Source of the DNA: Streptomyces cavernicola | GTDB lineage: Bacteria > Actinomycetota > Actinomycetes > Streptomycetales > Streptomycetaceae | Reading direction: 5' to 3' | Assembly (NCBI RefSeq): GCF_029968035.1 | Contig: NZ_JASCIQ010000002.1 | Location: 248,001-312,000 of the forward strand | Length of the DNA: 64,000 nucleotides | Shown: piece by piece, positions 36,665-44,248 of the stretch | How positions within the stretch are numbered: position 1 is the first letter of the stretch | Layout: every line of letters begins with the position of its first letter | The notes under the pieces: generated by a model | Databases searched by the model: none | What the model was told of the DNA's origin: nothing | Seen by the model: only the letters and a program-made list of their open reading frames with translations | Translations under genes and position numbers: made by a program

Positions 36665-37357
36665 ATGGACGGGTACGAGCAGGGTCGCGGCGCCGGGCCG
36701 CCCGGACCCCGCACCGGCATCGCCGCACTCTCCCCGCCGTACCAGGTCGCGGCAGCCCTCGTTCTCGCCGTCGTCGTCCTGGTGTCCTGCGTTCACCTCG
36801 CGATGGTCTTTCTGCACGTGGCCCCGGCCAACACGGTGTCGAAGCAGCACGGCGCGGCCGTCGACGACTGGGTCTACCCCGAGTTCGAGCAGAACTGGAA
36901 GCTGTTCGCCCCCAACCCGCTGCAGCAGAACATCGCGGTCGAGGCCAGAGCCCAGTTCCGCACCGCGGACGGCGGCGTGCGGCACACCGAGTGGCACGGC
37001 CTCTCCGCCCAGGACGGCGCGGCCATCGACGGCAACCTGCTGCCCAGCCACACCCAGCAGAACCAACTGCGCCGCGCCTGGGACTACTACACGTCCACGC
37101 ACGACACCAAGGACCGGCCGAACGGCATGCGCGGCGAACTCTCCGCGGAGTACCTGCGCCGGATCGCGGTCCTCCGCATCGGCCGAGAGGAGGCCGGCGA
37201 ACCCGCGGACGGCCTGCTGCGCGTGCAGCTCCGCTCGGTGACCACCAATGTGCAGCCGCCGTCGTGGAGCGGCGAGAAGCTCGACCCGAAGCCCGTGATC
37301 CGCCTGCTGCCCTGGTGGAACGTCACGTCCCAGGACTTGGAGGTACGTGACCGGTGA
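36665..37357 (+). CDS. DUF5819 family membrane protein (SdpA-like)
   Basis: This 230-aa protein has a polar N-terminus, one membrane helix (VAAALVLAVVVLVSCVHLAMVFL) and an extracytoplasmic domain beginning YPEFEQNWKLFAPNPLQQN. That phrase is typical of DUF5819 and reminiscent of SdpA of Bacillus. ATG 36665 follows GGGACGGGAGCG; the reading frame extends further upstream but across the paaA control region. Its stop overlaps the start of an HTTM protein gene (GTGA), so the two are a coupled pair. The function is unknown. Confidence 0.85.
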   Translation: MDGYEQGRGAGPPGPRTGIAALSPPYQVAAALVLAVVVLVSCVHLAMVFLHVAPANTVSKQHGAAVDDWVYPEFEQNWKLFAPNPLQQNIAVEARAQFRTADGGVRHTEWHGLSAQDGAAIDGNLLPSHTQQNQLRRAWDYYTSTHDTKDRPNGMRGELSAEYLRRIAVLRIGREEAGEPADGLLRVQLRSVTTNVQPPSWSGEKLDPKPVIRLLPWWNVTSQDLEVRDR

Positions 37358-38664
37358 ACCGTCTCCGTCTTCCCGCCGCGGGGCTGTCCCGCGGCATCGG
37401 CCGGATCACCTCCACGGCCCTCGGCCCGTACCAGACGGCCGTGATCCGCATCGGGTTCTCCGCGACCTGGCTGCTCTTCCTGCTGCGTGAACTCCCCAAC
37501 AGGCATGAGCTGTACGGCCCGCAGGGCCCCTGGAGCTGGGAGCTCGCGCAGCGCCTGATCGCCGACAACCAGGCCTTCACCGTACTGACGTGGACCGACA
37601 GCCGGCTCTGGTTCGAGTGCGTCTACGGCCTGGCGATCGTCTCGAGCGCGCTGCTGATGCTCGGCTGGCGCACCCGCACCATGTCCGTGCTCTTCCTGGT
37701 GGGCGCCCTGTCGGTGCTCAACCGCAGCGTGTTCGTGGGCGACGGCGGGGACAACGTCATCCACCTCATGGCGATGTATCTGGTCCTGACGCGCTGCGGC
37801 CAGGTCTGGTCGTTGGACGCGCGGCGGGCGGCTCGTACGGCACGCGCGCGTGGAGGCGGTTTTCCCGAGCAGGAACATGAGACCGCAGAGCTGGACTTCG
37901 ACCGGGTCGGGCCCGTCCTGTGGTGGCTTCTGGGGCTCGCGCTCTCCCTTGTGACGCTGCTGGGGCAGCTCAGCTGGGGCTGGTCGCTGATCTTCTGGAC
38001 GATCTGGGCGGTGCACGGCCTGTGGTGGTACCTGGGCCGCCGCGCGCCCGGCTCGGAGCTCCGTGCCCTGTGCGATGTCGCCACCAACCTCCTGCACAAC
38101 GCAGCCCTGTTCGTGATCATGGCGGAGGCCTGTCTGATCTACGCGACGGCCGGCTGGTACAAGATCCAGGGCAACCGCTGGCAGGACGGCACCGCCGTCT
38201 ACTACCCGCTGCACCTCGACTACTTCTCGCCCTGGCCCGCCCTCTCCCAGTGGCTGTCGACGCACGGCACCGCGATCATGCTGATCACCTACGGCACGGT
38301 CATCGTGCAGGTCGCGTTCCCGTTCACGCTCTTCAACCGCCGCGTCAAGAACGTGCTGTTGGCGGCCATGATGGTCGAGCACGCCGTGATCGCCGTACTG
38401 CTCGGACTGCCCTTCTTCTCGCTCGCGATGATCGCGGCCGACGCGGTCTTCCTGCCCACCACGTTCCTGCGCCGCATCGGAAAACGCGCCGCACGCGCGC
38501 GTAGCGCCCTCACGGCCCGCACGCGCGGAGTCCCGGAACAGCGCGGCGGTACGGCCACGGGCCAGGACGAGGCGTACGGGACGGGGGCGCCGCAGCCCGT
38601 CCCCTCGGAGGCGGAGCCGCCGCCGAGCAGCCCGCCCGAGGCGGACGTCACCCCGCGCCCCTGA
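37354..38664 (+). CDS. HTTM domain membrane protein (SdpB / VKGC-like)
   Basis: This 436-aa polytopic protein has about eight membrane helices and the HTTM signature GWYKIQGNRWQDGTAVYYPLHLDYF. HTTM proteins share a fold with vitamin K-dependent gamma-carboxylase and with SdpB, which helps mature the SdpC toxin. A polar basic tail follows residue 365. GTG 37354 overlaps the DUF5819 stop. The pair resembles sdpAB without an sdpC-like gene beside it. The actual reaction is unknown. Confidence 0.88.
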   Translation: MNRLRLPAAGLSRGIGRITSTALGPYQTAVIRIGFSATWLLFLLRELPNRHELYGPQGPWSWELAQRLIADNQAFTVLTWTDSRLWFECVYGLAIVSSALLMLGWRTRTMSVLFLVGALSVLNRSVFVGDGGDNVIHLMAMYLVLTRCGQVWSLDARRAARTARARGGGFPEQEHETAELDFDRVGPVLWWLLGLALSLVTLLGQLSWGWSLIFWTIWAVHGLWWYLGRRAPGSELRALCDVATNLLHNAALFVIMAEACLIYATAGWYKIQGNRWQDGTAVYYPLHLDYFSPWPALSQWLSTHGTAIMLITYGTVIVQVAFPFTLFNRRVKNVLLAAMMVEHAVIAVLLGLPFFSLAMIAADAVFLPTTFLRRIGKRAARARSALTARTRGVPEQRGGTATGQDEAYGTGAPQPVPSEAEPPPSSPPEADVTPRP

Positions 38665-38728
38665 GCCCGGAGGCGGGCCGCCCGACGGGTGGACGGCGCC
38701 CCTCGCCGGCCCACGTAGGCTGCTCGGC

Positions 38729-39502
38729 ATGAGTGGTGCGGAAGACGTGGACGGGGCTGTGCGCCGCTGGCGGGGGCTGAGCGAGACGGCCGTCCTGCTC
38801 GACGGATTCCACGCCCTCAAGCACGCCCTGCGCTTCGGCGCCACCGTCCCCGCCGTGCTGACCAGCGACAAGGACGCGGCGCTCGGGCTCGCCGACGAGC
38901 TGGCCCCCGACGTCCGCGACCGCATCGCCGAGCTCGCCGTGGCGGTCCCGGCCGACGTCCTGCGGGGCCTCGTGCCGCGCGCGCACCCCACCGGCGTGGC
39001 CGCGCTCGCGCTGCGCCCCGACCGGGCGGCCCAGCTCGCCGTGCTCGCGCAGCGGCAGCGCTCCGCGCCCGCCGTGGTCCTCGACAACCCGCGCAACCTC
39101 GGCAACGCGGGCGCGGTGATCCGCCTGGCCGCCGGTTTCGGCGCCACCGGCGTCATCACCACGGGCTCCCTCGACCCCTGGCACCCGACGGTCGTCCGGG
39201 GCGCCGCGGGGCTGCACTACGCGACGGCCGTGGAGCGGCTCCAGGTCGACGAGCTGCCCGCCGGGCCGCTCTACGCGCTCGACCCGGAGGGCAAGGACAT
39301 CAGGTCCGTCACCCTGCCCGACGACGCGCTCCTCGCCTTCGGCTCGGAGCGCTCAGGGCTCTCCGCCGAACTGCGGGAGCGCGCCGACGAACTCATCGCC
39401 CTGCCGATGCGCCCCCAGGTGTCGAGCTACAACCTGGCGACCAGCGTGGGCATGACGCTCTTCCACTGGTCGACGAGCTCCGGCAGGCCCGCTCCCCTGT
39501 GA
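38729..39502 (+). CDS. SpoU/TrmH family RNA 2'-O-methyltransferase
   Basis: This 257-aa SPOUT methylase is expected to act on tRNA or rRNA ribose using S-adenosylmethionine. The three motifs are present: NPRNLGNAGAVIRLAAGFGA, LLAFGSERSGLS and IALPMRPQVSSYNLATSVG, which form the trefoil knot. The N-terminal substrate-binding part is short. The gene stands alone, converging on paaN with a 33-bp gap and no clear terminator. The exact RNA target cannot be read from sequence. Confidence 0.93.
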   Translation: MSGAEDVDGAVRRWRGLSETAVLLDGFHALKHALRFGATVPAVLTSDKDAALGLADELAPDVRDRIAELAVAVPADVLRGLVPRAHPTGVAALALRPDRAAQLAVLAQRQRSAPAVVLDNPRNLGNAGAVIRLAAGFGATGVITTGSLDPWHPTVVRGAAGLHYATAVERLQVDELPAGPLYALDPEGKDIRSVTLPDDALLAFGSERSGLSAELRERADELIALPMRPQVSSYNLATSVGMTLFHWSTSSGRPAPL

Positions 39503-39535
39503 CGGCCGCTTGGGAACCGCGCCTGGCGCGCGTGC

Positions 39536-41227
39536 TCACGCCTCCCGGCGCACCTCGACCACACGGAACCGGTTGGCGACGAACGCCCCGTCGCACAGCG
39601 CCGAGTTGGCCGCCGGGTTGCCGCCCGAACCGTGGAAGTCGGAGAAAGCGGCCGTCTGGTTCACGTACACCCCGCCCGTCAGGTTGAGCGACAGCTGCGC
39701 GCACTCCTCCAGGCAGACCTCCTCCACCAGGTGCTCGAACTCCCGCGACGTGGAGTACGCGCCGACCGTCATCGCGCCCTTGTCGCGCACCGTGCGGCGC
39801 AGCAACTCCACCGCGTCCGCGCCCGATTCGACGGCGACGGCGAAGGAGACCGGGCCGAAGCACTCGTCGAGGAAGACGGATTCGGCGTCCGGCTTGGTGC
39901 CGTCCAGCTTCACCATCAGCGGGCTGCGGACGACGGCGCCGGGGAACTCCGGGTTGCTGATCTCCCGGCTTTCCAGGGCGACTTCACCGTGTTCGGAAGC
40001 GGCCTCGAGGCGGGCCTTCACATCCGGGTTGACCAGGGAGCCGAGCAGGGCGTTCGCGCGGGCGTCGTCCCCGAGCAGGCCGTCGACCGCGCCCGCCAGG
40101 TCGGTGACCACCTCGTCGTACGACTTGGGGCCCTGGTCGGTGGTGATGCCGTCGCGGGGGATCAGGAGGTTCTGCGGGGTCGTGCACATCTGGCCGCTGT
40201 ACAGGGACAGGGAGAACGCGAGGTTCGACAGCATGCCCTTGTAGTCGCCGGTGGACTCGATGACGACCGTGTTGACGCCGGCCTTCTCCGTGTACACCTG
40301 CGCCTGGCGGGCGTTGGTCTCCAGCCAGTCGCCGAAGGCCGTCGAGCCCGTGTAGTCGATGATGCGGACCTCGGGGCGCACCGCCAGGGTCTTGGCGAGG
40401 CCCTCGCCGGGCTGCTCGGCGGCCAGCGCCACCAGGTTCGGGTCGAAACCCGCCTCCGCGAGCACCTCGCGAGCGACCTGCACGGTGAGGGCGAGCGGCA
40501 GCACCGCGCGCGGGTGCGGCTTGACCAGGACCGGGTTTCCGGTGGCGAGGGAGGCGAACAGGCCCGGGTACCCGTTCCACGTCGGGAAGGTGTTGCAGCC
40601 CACCAGGAGGGCGATGCCGCGCGGGACGGGGGTGAACTGCTTGCGCAGGTTCAACGGGTCGCGCTTGCCCTGCGGCTTGCTCCAGTCCATGGCGTCCGGG
40701 GTGCGGGTCTGCTCCGCGTACGCGTACGCCACCGCCTCCAGGCCGCGGTCCTGGGCGTGCGGGCCGCCGGCCTGGAACGCCATCATGAAGGCCTGGCCGC
40801 TGGTGTGCATGACCGCGTGCGCGAACTCGTGCGTGCGGGCGCTGATGCGGGACAGGATCTCCAGGCACACCACCGCGCGGGTCTCCGCGCCCGCGTCCCG
40901 CCAGGCGGGCATCGCCGCGCGCATGGCCGGCAGCAGCACATCGGGGTCGGCGTGCGGATACTCCACGCCCAACTCGATCCCGTACGGGGAGACTTCGCCG
41001 CTCGCCCAGCCGTCCGTGCCCGGCTGGCCGAGGTCGAGGCGGGTGCCCCGGATCGCGTCGAAGGCCGCCTTGCCCGCGGCCGCGTCCAGCGATCCGTTCT
41101 CGCCGTAGGCCTTGGGGTGCTCGGGGTGGGGGGACCAGTACGCGCGCGTGCGGATGGTTTCCAGGGCCTGGTCGAGCGTGGGCCGGTGCTTCTCGATGAG
41201 CTGTTGCGCGGTTGCTGCGGCGGCCAT
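39536..41227 (-). CDS. paaN: PaaN: aldehyde dehydrogenase-type phenylacetate ring-cleavage enzyme
   Basis: This 563-aa protein is the actinobacterial PaaN type. It oxidises the semialdehyde formed on opening the oxepin-CoA ring. The aldehyde dehydrogenase domain has the catalytic cysteine in YSGQMCTTPQN and the glycine-rich DYTGSTAFGDWLE loop. Unlike E. coli PaaZ it lacks a C-terminal MaoC-like hydratase domain, so ring hydrolysis must come from another protein, not seen here. ATG 41227 has GAGGAG upstream. It is divergent from paaH with a palindromic operator in its promoter. Confidence 0.94.
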   Translation of the reverse strand: MAAAATAQQLIEKHRPTLDQALETIRTRAYWSPHPEHPKAYGENGSLDAAAGKAAFDAIRGTRLDLGQPGTDGWASGEVSPYGIELGVEYPHADPDVLLPAMRAAMPAWRDAGAETRAVVCLEILSRISARTHEFAHAVMHTSGQAFMMAFQAGGPHAQDRGLEAVAYAYAEQTRTPDAMDWSKPQGKRDPLNLRKQFTPVPRGIALLVGCNTFPTWNGYPGLFASLATGNPVLVKPHPRAVLPLALTVQVAREVLAEAGFDPNLVALAAEQPGEGLAKTLAVRPEVRIIDYTGSTAFGDWLETNARQAQVYTEKAGVNTVVIESTGDYKGMLSNLAFSLSLYSGQMCTTPQNLLIPRDGITTDQGPKSYDEVVTDLAGAVDGLLGDDARANALLGSLVNPDVKARLEAASEHGEVALESREISNPEFPGAVVRSPLMVKLDGTKPDAESVFLDECFGPVSFAVAVESGADAVELLRRTVRDKGAMTVGAYSTSREFEHLVEEVCLEECAQLSLNLTGGVYVNQTAAFSDFHGSGGNPAANSALCDGAFVANRFRVVEVRREA

Positions 41228-41274
41228 GAGGGACAACTCCTCGTCGAGCTGGGCTGGAACAGGAGGACAGAGTT

Positions 41275-41302
41275 AGAGTAACCGAACGATCGGTCGGGAC
41301 AA
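41275..41302 (-). promoter_or_regulatory. paaN promoter with embedded palindromic operator
   Basis: Read on the minus strand, TTGTCC (41302-41297) and TACTCT (41280-41275) are separated by 16 bp. CCGAACGATCGGTCGG (41282-41297) fills that spacer, so a bound repressor would block RNA polymerase. The divergent paaH start is 50 bp away. Confidence 0.65.
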
Positions 41303-41319
41303 GAGGGGGCGGCCGGACC

Positions 41320-41328
41320 TGTGGACAA
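41320..41328 (-). promoter_or_regulatory. Strict DnaA box
   Basis: TGTGGACAA, the complement of the Streptomyces-preferred TTGTCCACA, lies 23 bp before the paaH start codon. Confidence 0.55.
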
Positions 41329-41350
41329 CGCATGCGGGAGGATCGCGAGC

Positions 41351-42862
41351 ATGACAGGACTCGACCGCACACGCCCGGTGGCAGTGGTGGGCACCGGCAC
41401 CATGGGCCAGGGCATCGCCCAGGTCGCCCTGGTCGCCGGACACCCCGTGCTCCTCCATGACGCCGTGCCGGGGCGAGCCGAGCAGGCGGCCGCGACGATC
41501 GCCGCCCGGCTCGACCGGCTCGTCGAGAAGGGCAGGCTGTCCGCGGACGAGAGCCGCGCCGCACAGGACCGCCTGAAGCCGGCCGCCTCGCTCGCCGACC
41601 TCGCGGACTGCGGCCTGGTCGTCGAGGCGGTCCTTGAGCAACTCGACGTGAAACAGGCCCTGTTCCGCGAACTGGAAGCGGTCGTTCCCGCGGACTGCCT
41701 GCTCGCCACCAACACGTCCTCGCTGTCCGTCACCGCCATCGCGGGCGGCCTGGAGAGCCCCGGCCGGTTCGTCGGCCTGCACTTCTTCAACCCCGCACCG
41801 CTGCTCCCGCTCGTCGAGGTCGTCACCGGCTTCGCCACCGCGGAAACCGCCGCCACACGCGCGTACGACACGGTCAAGGCCTGGGGCAAGAGCCCCGTGC
41901 GCTGCGCGGACACCCCCGGATTCATCGTCAACCGCGTCGCCCGCCCCTTCTACGCGGAGGCGCTGCGCGCGTACGAGGAGCGGGTGGCCGACCCCGCCAC
42001 GGTCGACGCAGTCCTGCGGGAGTGCGGCGGTTTCAAGATGGGCCCCTTCGAGCTGACCGACCTGATCGGCCAGGACGTCAACGAGGCCGTGACGCGCTCC
42101 GTGTGGGAGTCCTTCTTCCAGGACCCGAGGTTCACCCCCGCGCTGGCGCAGCGCCGCCTGGTCGAGTCCGGCCGCCTCGGCCGTAAGACCGGCCACGGCT
42201 GGTACGACTACGCCGAGGGCGCGGTCCGGCCGGAACCGGCACTCCAGGAGCGCGTTCCCGCCCCCGCGGAGGTGGTCGTGCACGGGCGCCTCGGGCCCGC
42301 CGAACCGCTCGTCGGCCTCATCGAGAAGGCCGGGGTCGTCGTGCGCAGAGAAGCCTCCGAGAGCCCGTTCATCGGGCTCCCCTGCGGGGCGCGCCTGTTC
42401 TCGGCGACCGAGGGCGTGATGGCGAGCAGCCACGGCGACGCGGTCCAGTTCGACCTCGCCCGGGACTACGCGGCCACCTCGCTCATAGCCGTCGCCCCCT
42501 CGCGGGCGGCCTCCGACGCGGCGCTGCGGGAGGCCGTCGGGCTCTTCCATGCCCTCGGCAAGCAGGTCGCCGTCGTCGCCGACGTGCCCGGCCTGATCGT
42601 GGCCCGTACGGTCGCGATGCTCTTCGACGTGGCGCTCGACGCCCTGGACCGGGGCGTGGCGGGCGCGGACGACATCGACACGGCCATGCGCCTCGGCGTC
42701 AACTACCCCGCAGGGCCCCTGGAATGGGGCGAGAGCGTCGGCCTGGAGCGGCTGTACGACCTGCTGAACCGCATGCACGACCAGCAGCCGACCGGCCGCT
42801 ACGCACCCTCCCTGGGGCTGCGCCGGCGCGTCCACGCCCAGGAAGAGACGGTCCGCCCATGA
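41351..42862 (+). CDS. paaH: 3-hydroxyacyl-CoA dehydrogenase, phenylacetate pathway
   Basis: This 503-aa enzyme oxidises 3-hydroxyadipyl-CoA. The N-terminal NAD-binding domain (VAVVGTGTMGQGIAQVA; GLHFFNPAPLLPLVEVV with the catalytic histidine) is followed by two 3HCDH C-terminal domains, one at about residues 185-285 and one at about 400-495 (VPGLIVARTVAMLF). That two-domain tail is normal for PaaH. ATG 41351 lies nine bases after GGGAGG. Its stop overlaps the following tetR start. Confidence 0.94.
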   Translation: MTGLDRTRPVAVVGTGTMGQGIAQVALVAGHPVLLHDAVPGRAEQAAATIAARLDRLVEKGRLSADESRAAQDRLKPAASLADLADCGLVVEAVLEQLDVKQALFRELEAVVPADCLLATNTSSLSVTAIAGGLESPGRFVGLHFFNPAPLLPLVEVVTGFATAETAATRAYDTVKAWGKSPVRCADTPGFIVNRVARPFYAEALRAYEERVADPATVDAVLRECGGFKMGPFELTDLIGQDVNEAVTRSVWESFFQDPRFTPALAQRRLVESGRLGRKTGHGWYDYAEGAVRPEPALQERVPAPAEVVVHGRLGPAEPLVGLIEKAGVVVRREASESPFIGLPCGARLFSATEGVMASSHGDAVQFDLARDYAATSLIAVAPSRAASDAALREAVGLFHALGKQVAVVADVPGLIVARTVAMLFDVALDALDRGVAGADDIDTAMRLGVNYPAGPLEWGESVGLERLYDLLNRMHDQQPTGRYAPSLGLRRRVHAQEETVRP

Positions 42863-43449
42863 CCACCGCCAGACGTGACACGTACACGCCCGAGACGCTC
42901 CTCGCCGTCGCCGTACGGATCTTCAACGAGCGGGGGTACGACGGCACTTCCATGGAGCACCTCTCCAAGGCGGCCGGAATCTCCAAGTCCTCGATCTACC
43001 ACCATGTGTCGGGCAAGGAGGAGTTGCTGCGCCGCGCGGTCAGCCGCGCCCTCGACGGCCTGTTCGCGATCCTCGACGAGGAGCACGCGCGCGTGGGGCG
43101 TGCCGTGGACCGCCTGGAGTACGTCACGCGCCGCATGGTCGGCGTGCTCACCGCGGAACTCCCGTACGTCACGCTGCTGTTGCGCGTGCGCGGGAACACC
43201 GAGACCGAGGAGTGGGCGCTCGAACGCCGCAGGGACTTCGACCACCAGGTCGCCGAGCTGTTCAAGGCGGCCGTCGCGGACGGTGATCTGCGCTCGGACG
43301 TCGAGGTCAGGCTGGCCACGCGGCTGCTCTTCGGCATGATCAACTCGATCGTCGAGTGGTACCGGCCGGGCGGCCGCGGCATGGACGACGAGCAGATCGC
43401 CGAGGCGGTCGTGCACTTGGCCTTCGCGGGGTTGCGTACGGAGGACTGA
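42859..43449 (+). CDS. TetR family regulator, probable PaaR
   Basis: This 196-aa protein has an N-terminal TetR helix-turn-helix (residues 13-60: TLLAVAVRIFNERGYDG, AAGISKSSIYHHVSGKEEL) and a helical ligand-binding domain. It is translationally coupled to paaH (ATGA overlap). By analogy with the TetR-family PaaR of Thermus and others, it should repress paa genes until phenylacetyl-CoA binds. The shared palindromes at 36514 and 41282 are its likely operators. ATG 42859 is the start expected from the domain boundary. Confidence 0.9.
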   Translation: MTTARRDTYTPETLLAVAVRIFNERGYDGTSMEHLSKAAGISKSSIYHHVSGKEELLRRAVSRALDGLFAILDEEHARVGRAVDRLEYVTRRMVGVLTAELPYVTLLLRVRGNTETEEWALERRRDFDHQVAELFKAAVADGDLRSDVEVRLATRLLFGMINSIVEWYRPGGRGMDDEQIAEAVVHLAFAGLRTED

Positions 43450-43463
43450 GGCCGGGGGCCCGG

Positions 43464-43524
43464 CCTGCGGCGCTTCGGGGGCTCCGCCCCAGCCCCCCCG
43501 CCCCCGCCGCTCAAGCGCCGCAGG
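43464..43524. terminator. Convergent terminator of a common Streptomyces repeat type
   Basis: CCTGCGGCGCTT and AAGCGCCGCAGG are perfect 12-bp arms. Between them lie GGGGGCTCCGCCCC and C-rich sequence able to form an inner stem. It separates the convergent tetR and Lrp-type genes. I have seen similar GGGGCTCCGCCCC-bearing hairpins after many Streptomyces genes. Confidence 0.8.
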
Positions 43525-43533
43525 GGCTGATGG

Positions 43534-44040
43534 TCAGCCCTCAGGATCCAGGTCCGTCTCCTCGAAGACGAGGAGCGTGCGGGTGCTCAGGACCTCCGGG
43601 ATGGACTGCAGCCGCGTCAGGACGAGTTCGCGCAGGGTGCGGTTGTCCGGCGTGTGCACCAGGAGCAGTACGTCGAAGTCCCCGCTGACCAGCGCCATGT
43701 GGGCCGCGCCCGGCAGTTCCTTGAGCTGTTCGCGGACCGTGCGCCAGGAGTTCTGCACGATCTTCAGCGTGATGTACGCGGAGGCGCCCTGGCCGGCGCG
43801 CTCGTGATTGACGCGCGCCCCGAAACCGCGGATCACGCCGTCCTCGATCAGCCGGTTGATCCGGGCGTAGGCGTTGGCCCGCGATACGTGGACCTGCTCG
43901 GCCACGGAGCGTATCGAGGCGCGACCGTCCGTCTGCAGCATCCGCAGAATGTCCCGGTCGATGGCGTCCAGCGGGCGCGGCGGCGGAAGAGGCCCCGACT
44001 GGTCGCCGGAATCGTCGTCGGCCATTCGTTCAGGTGCCAT
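43534..44040 (-). CDS. Lrp/AsnC family regulator next to bkd operon
   Basis: This 168-aa protein has a helix-turn-helix (about residues 25-75: LDAIDRDILRMLQTDGRASI, VSRANAYARINRLIEDGVI) and a C-terminal RAM ligand-sensing domain (YITLKIVQNSWRTVREQLKELPGA, VSGDFDVLLLVHTPDN). It is divergent from bkdA. Regulators of this type activate or repress branched-chain keto-acid dehydrogenase genes in several bacteria, so it is the likely local regulator. ATG 44040 has a GAGAGGCGGGGGGA purine stretch upstream; in-frame ATGs at 44061 and 44025 are alternatives. Confidence 0.92.
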   Translation of the reverse strand: MAPERMADDDSGDQSGPLPPPRPLDAIDRDILRMLQTDGRASIRSVAEQVHVSRANAYARINRLIEDGVIRGFGARVNHERAGQGASAYITLKIVQNSWRTVREQLKELPGAAHMALVSGDFDVLLLVHTPDNRTLRELVLTRLQSIPEVLSTRTLLVFEETDLDPEG

Positions 44041-44098
44041 GTCCCCCCGCCTCTCTACCATGGACGTACTGCGTCTATCCCAGGCTGTGGAGAACCGT

Positions 44099-44107
44099 TT
44101 GTCCACA
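44099..44107 (+). promoter_or_regulatory. Strict DnaA box in the bkd promoter region
   Basis: TTGTCCACA is accompanied by a one-mismatch inverted box, TGTGGAGAA at 44086-44094. TTGTCC could alternatively be a -35 element for bkdA. Confidence 0.55.
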
Positions 44108-44142
44108 GGCTGGAGGTGCCTGTAGCCAAAATGCGCCGACGA

Positions 44143-44158
44143 CCGAACAATCGGTAGG
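44143..44158. promoter_or_regulatory. paa-type operator variant upstream of bkdA
   Basis: CCGAACAATCGGTAGG matches the paaN/paaH operator CCGAACGATCGGTCGG at 14 of 16 positions. It lies 91 bp before bkdA. Confidence 0.5.
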
Positions 44159-44248
44159 TGAGGCGCAGCACACAGCCGCGTCTCTCCCGACATCTGCACG
44201 ACCCCTGATGACCACCCCACATTCAGGACATTCGAGGAGGTGCACGCG

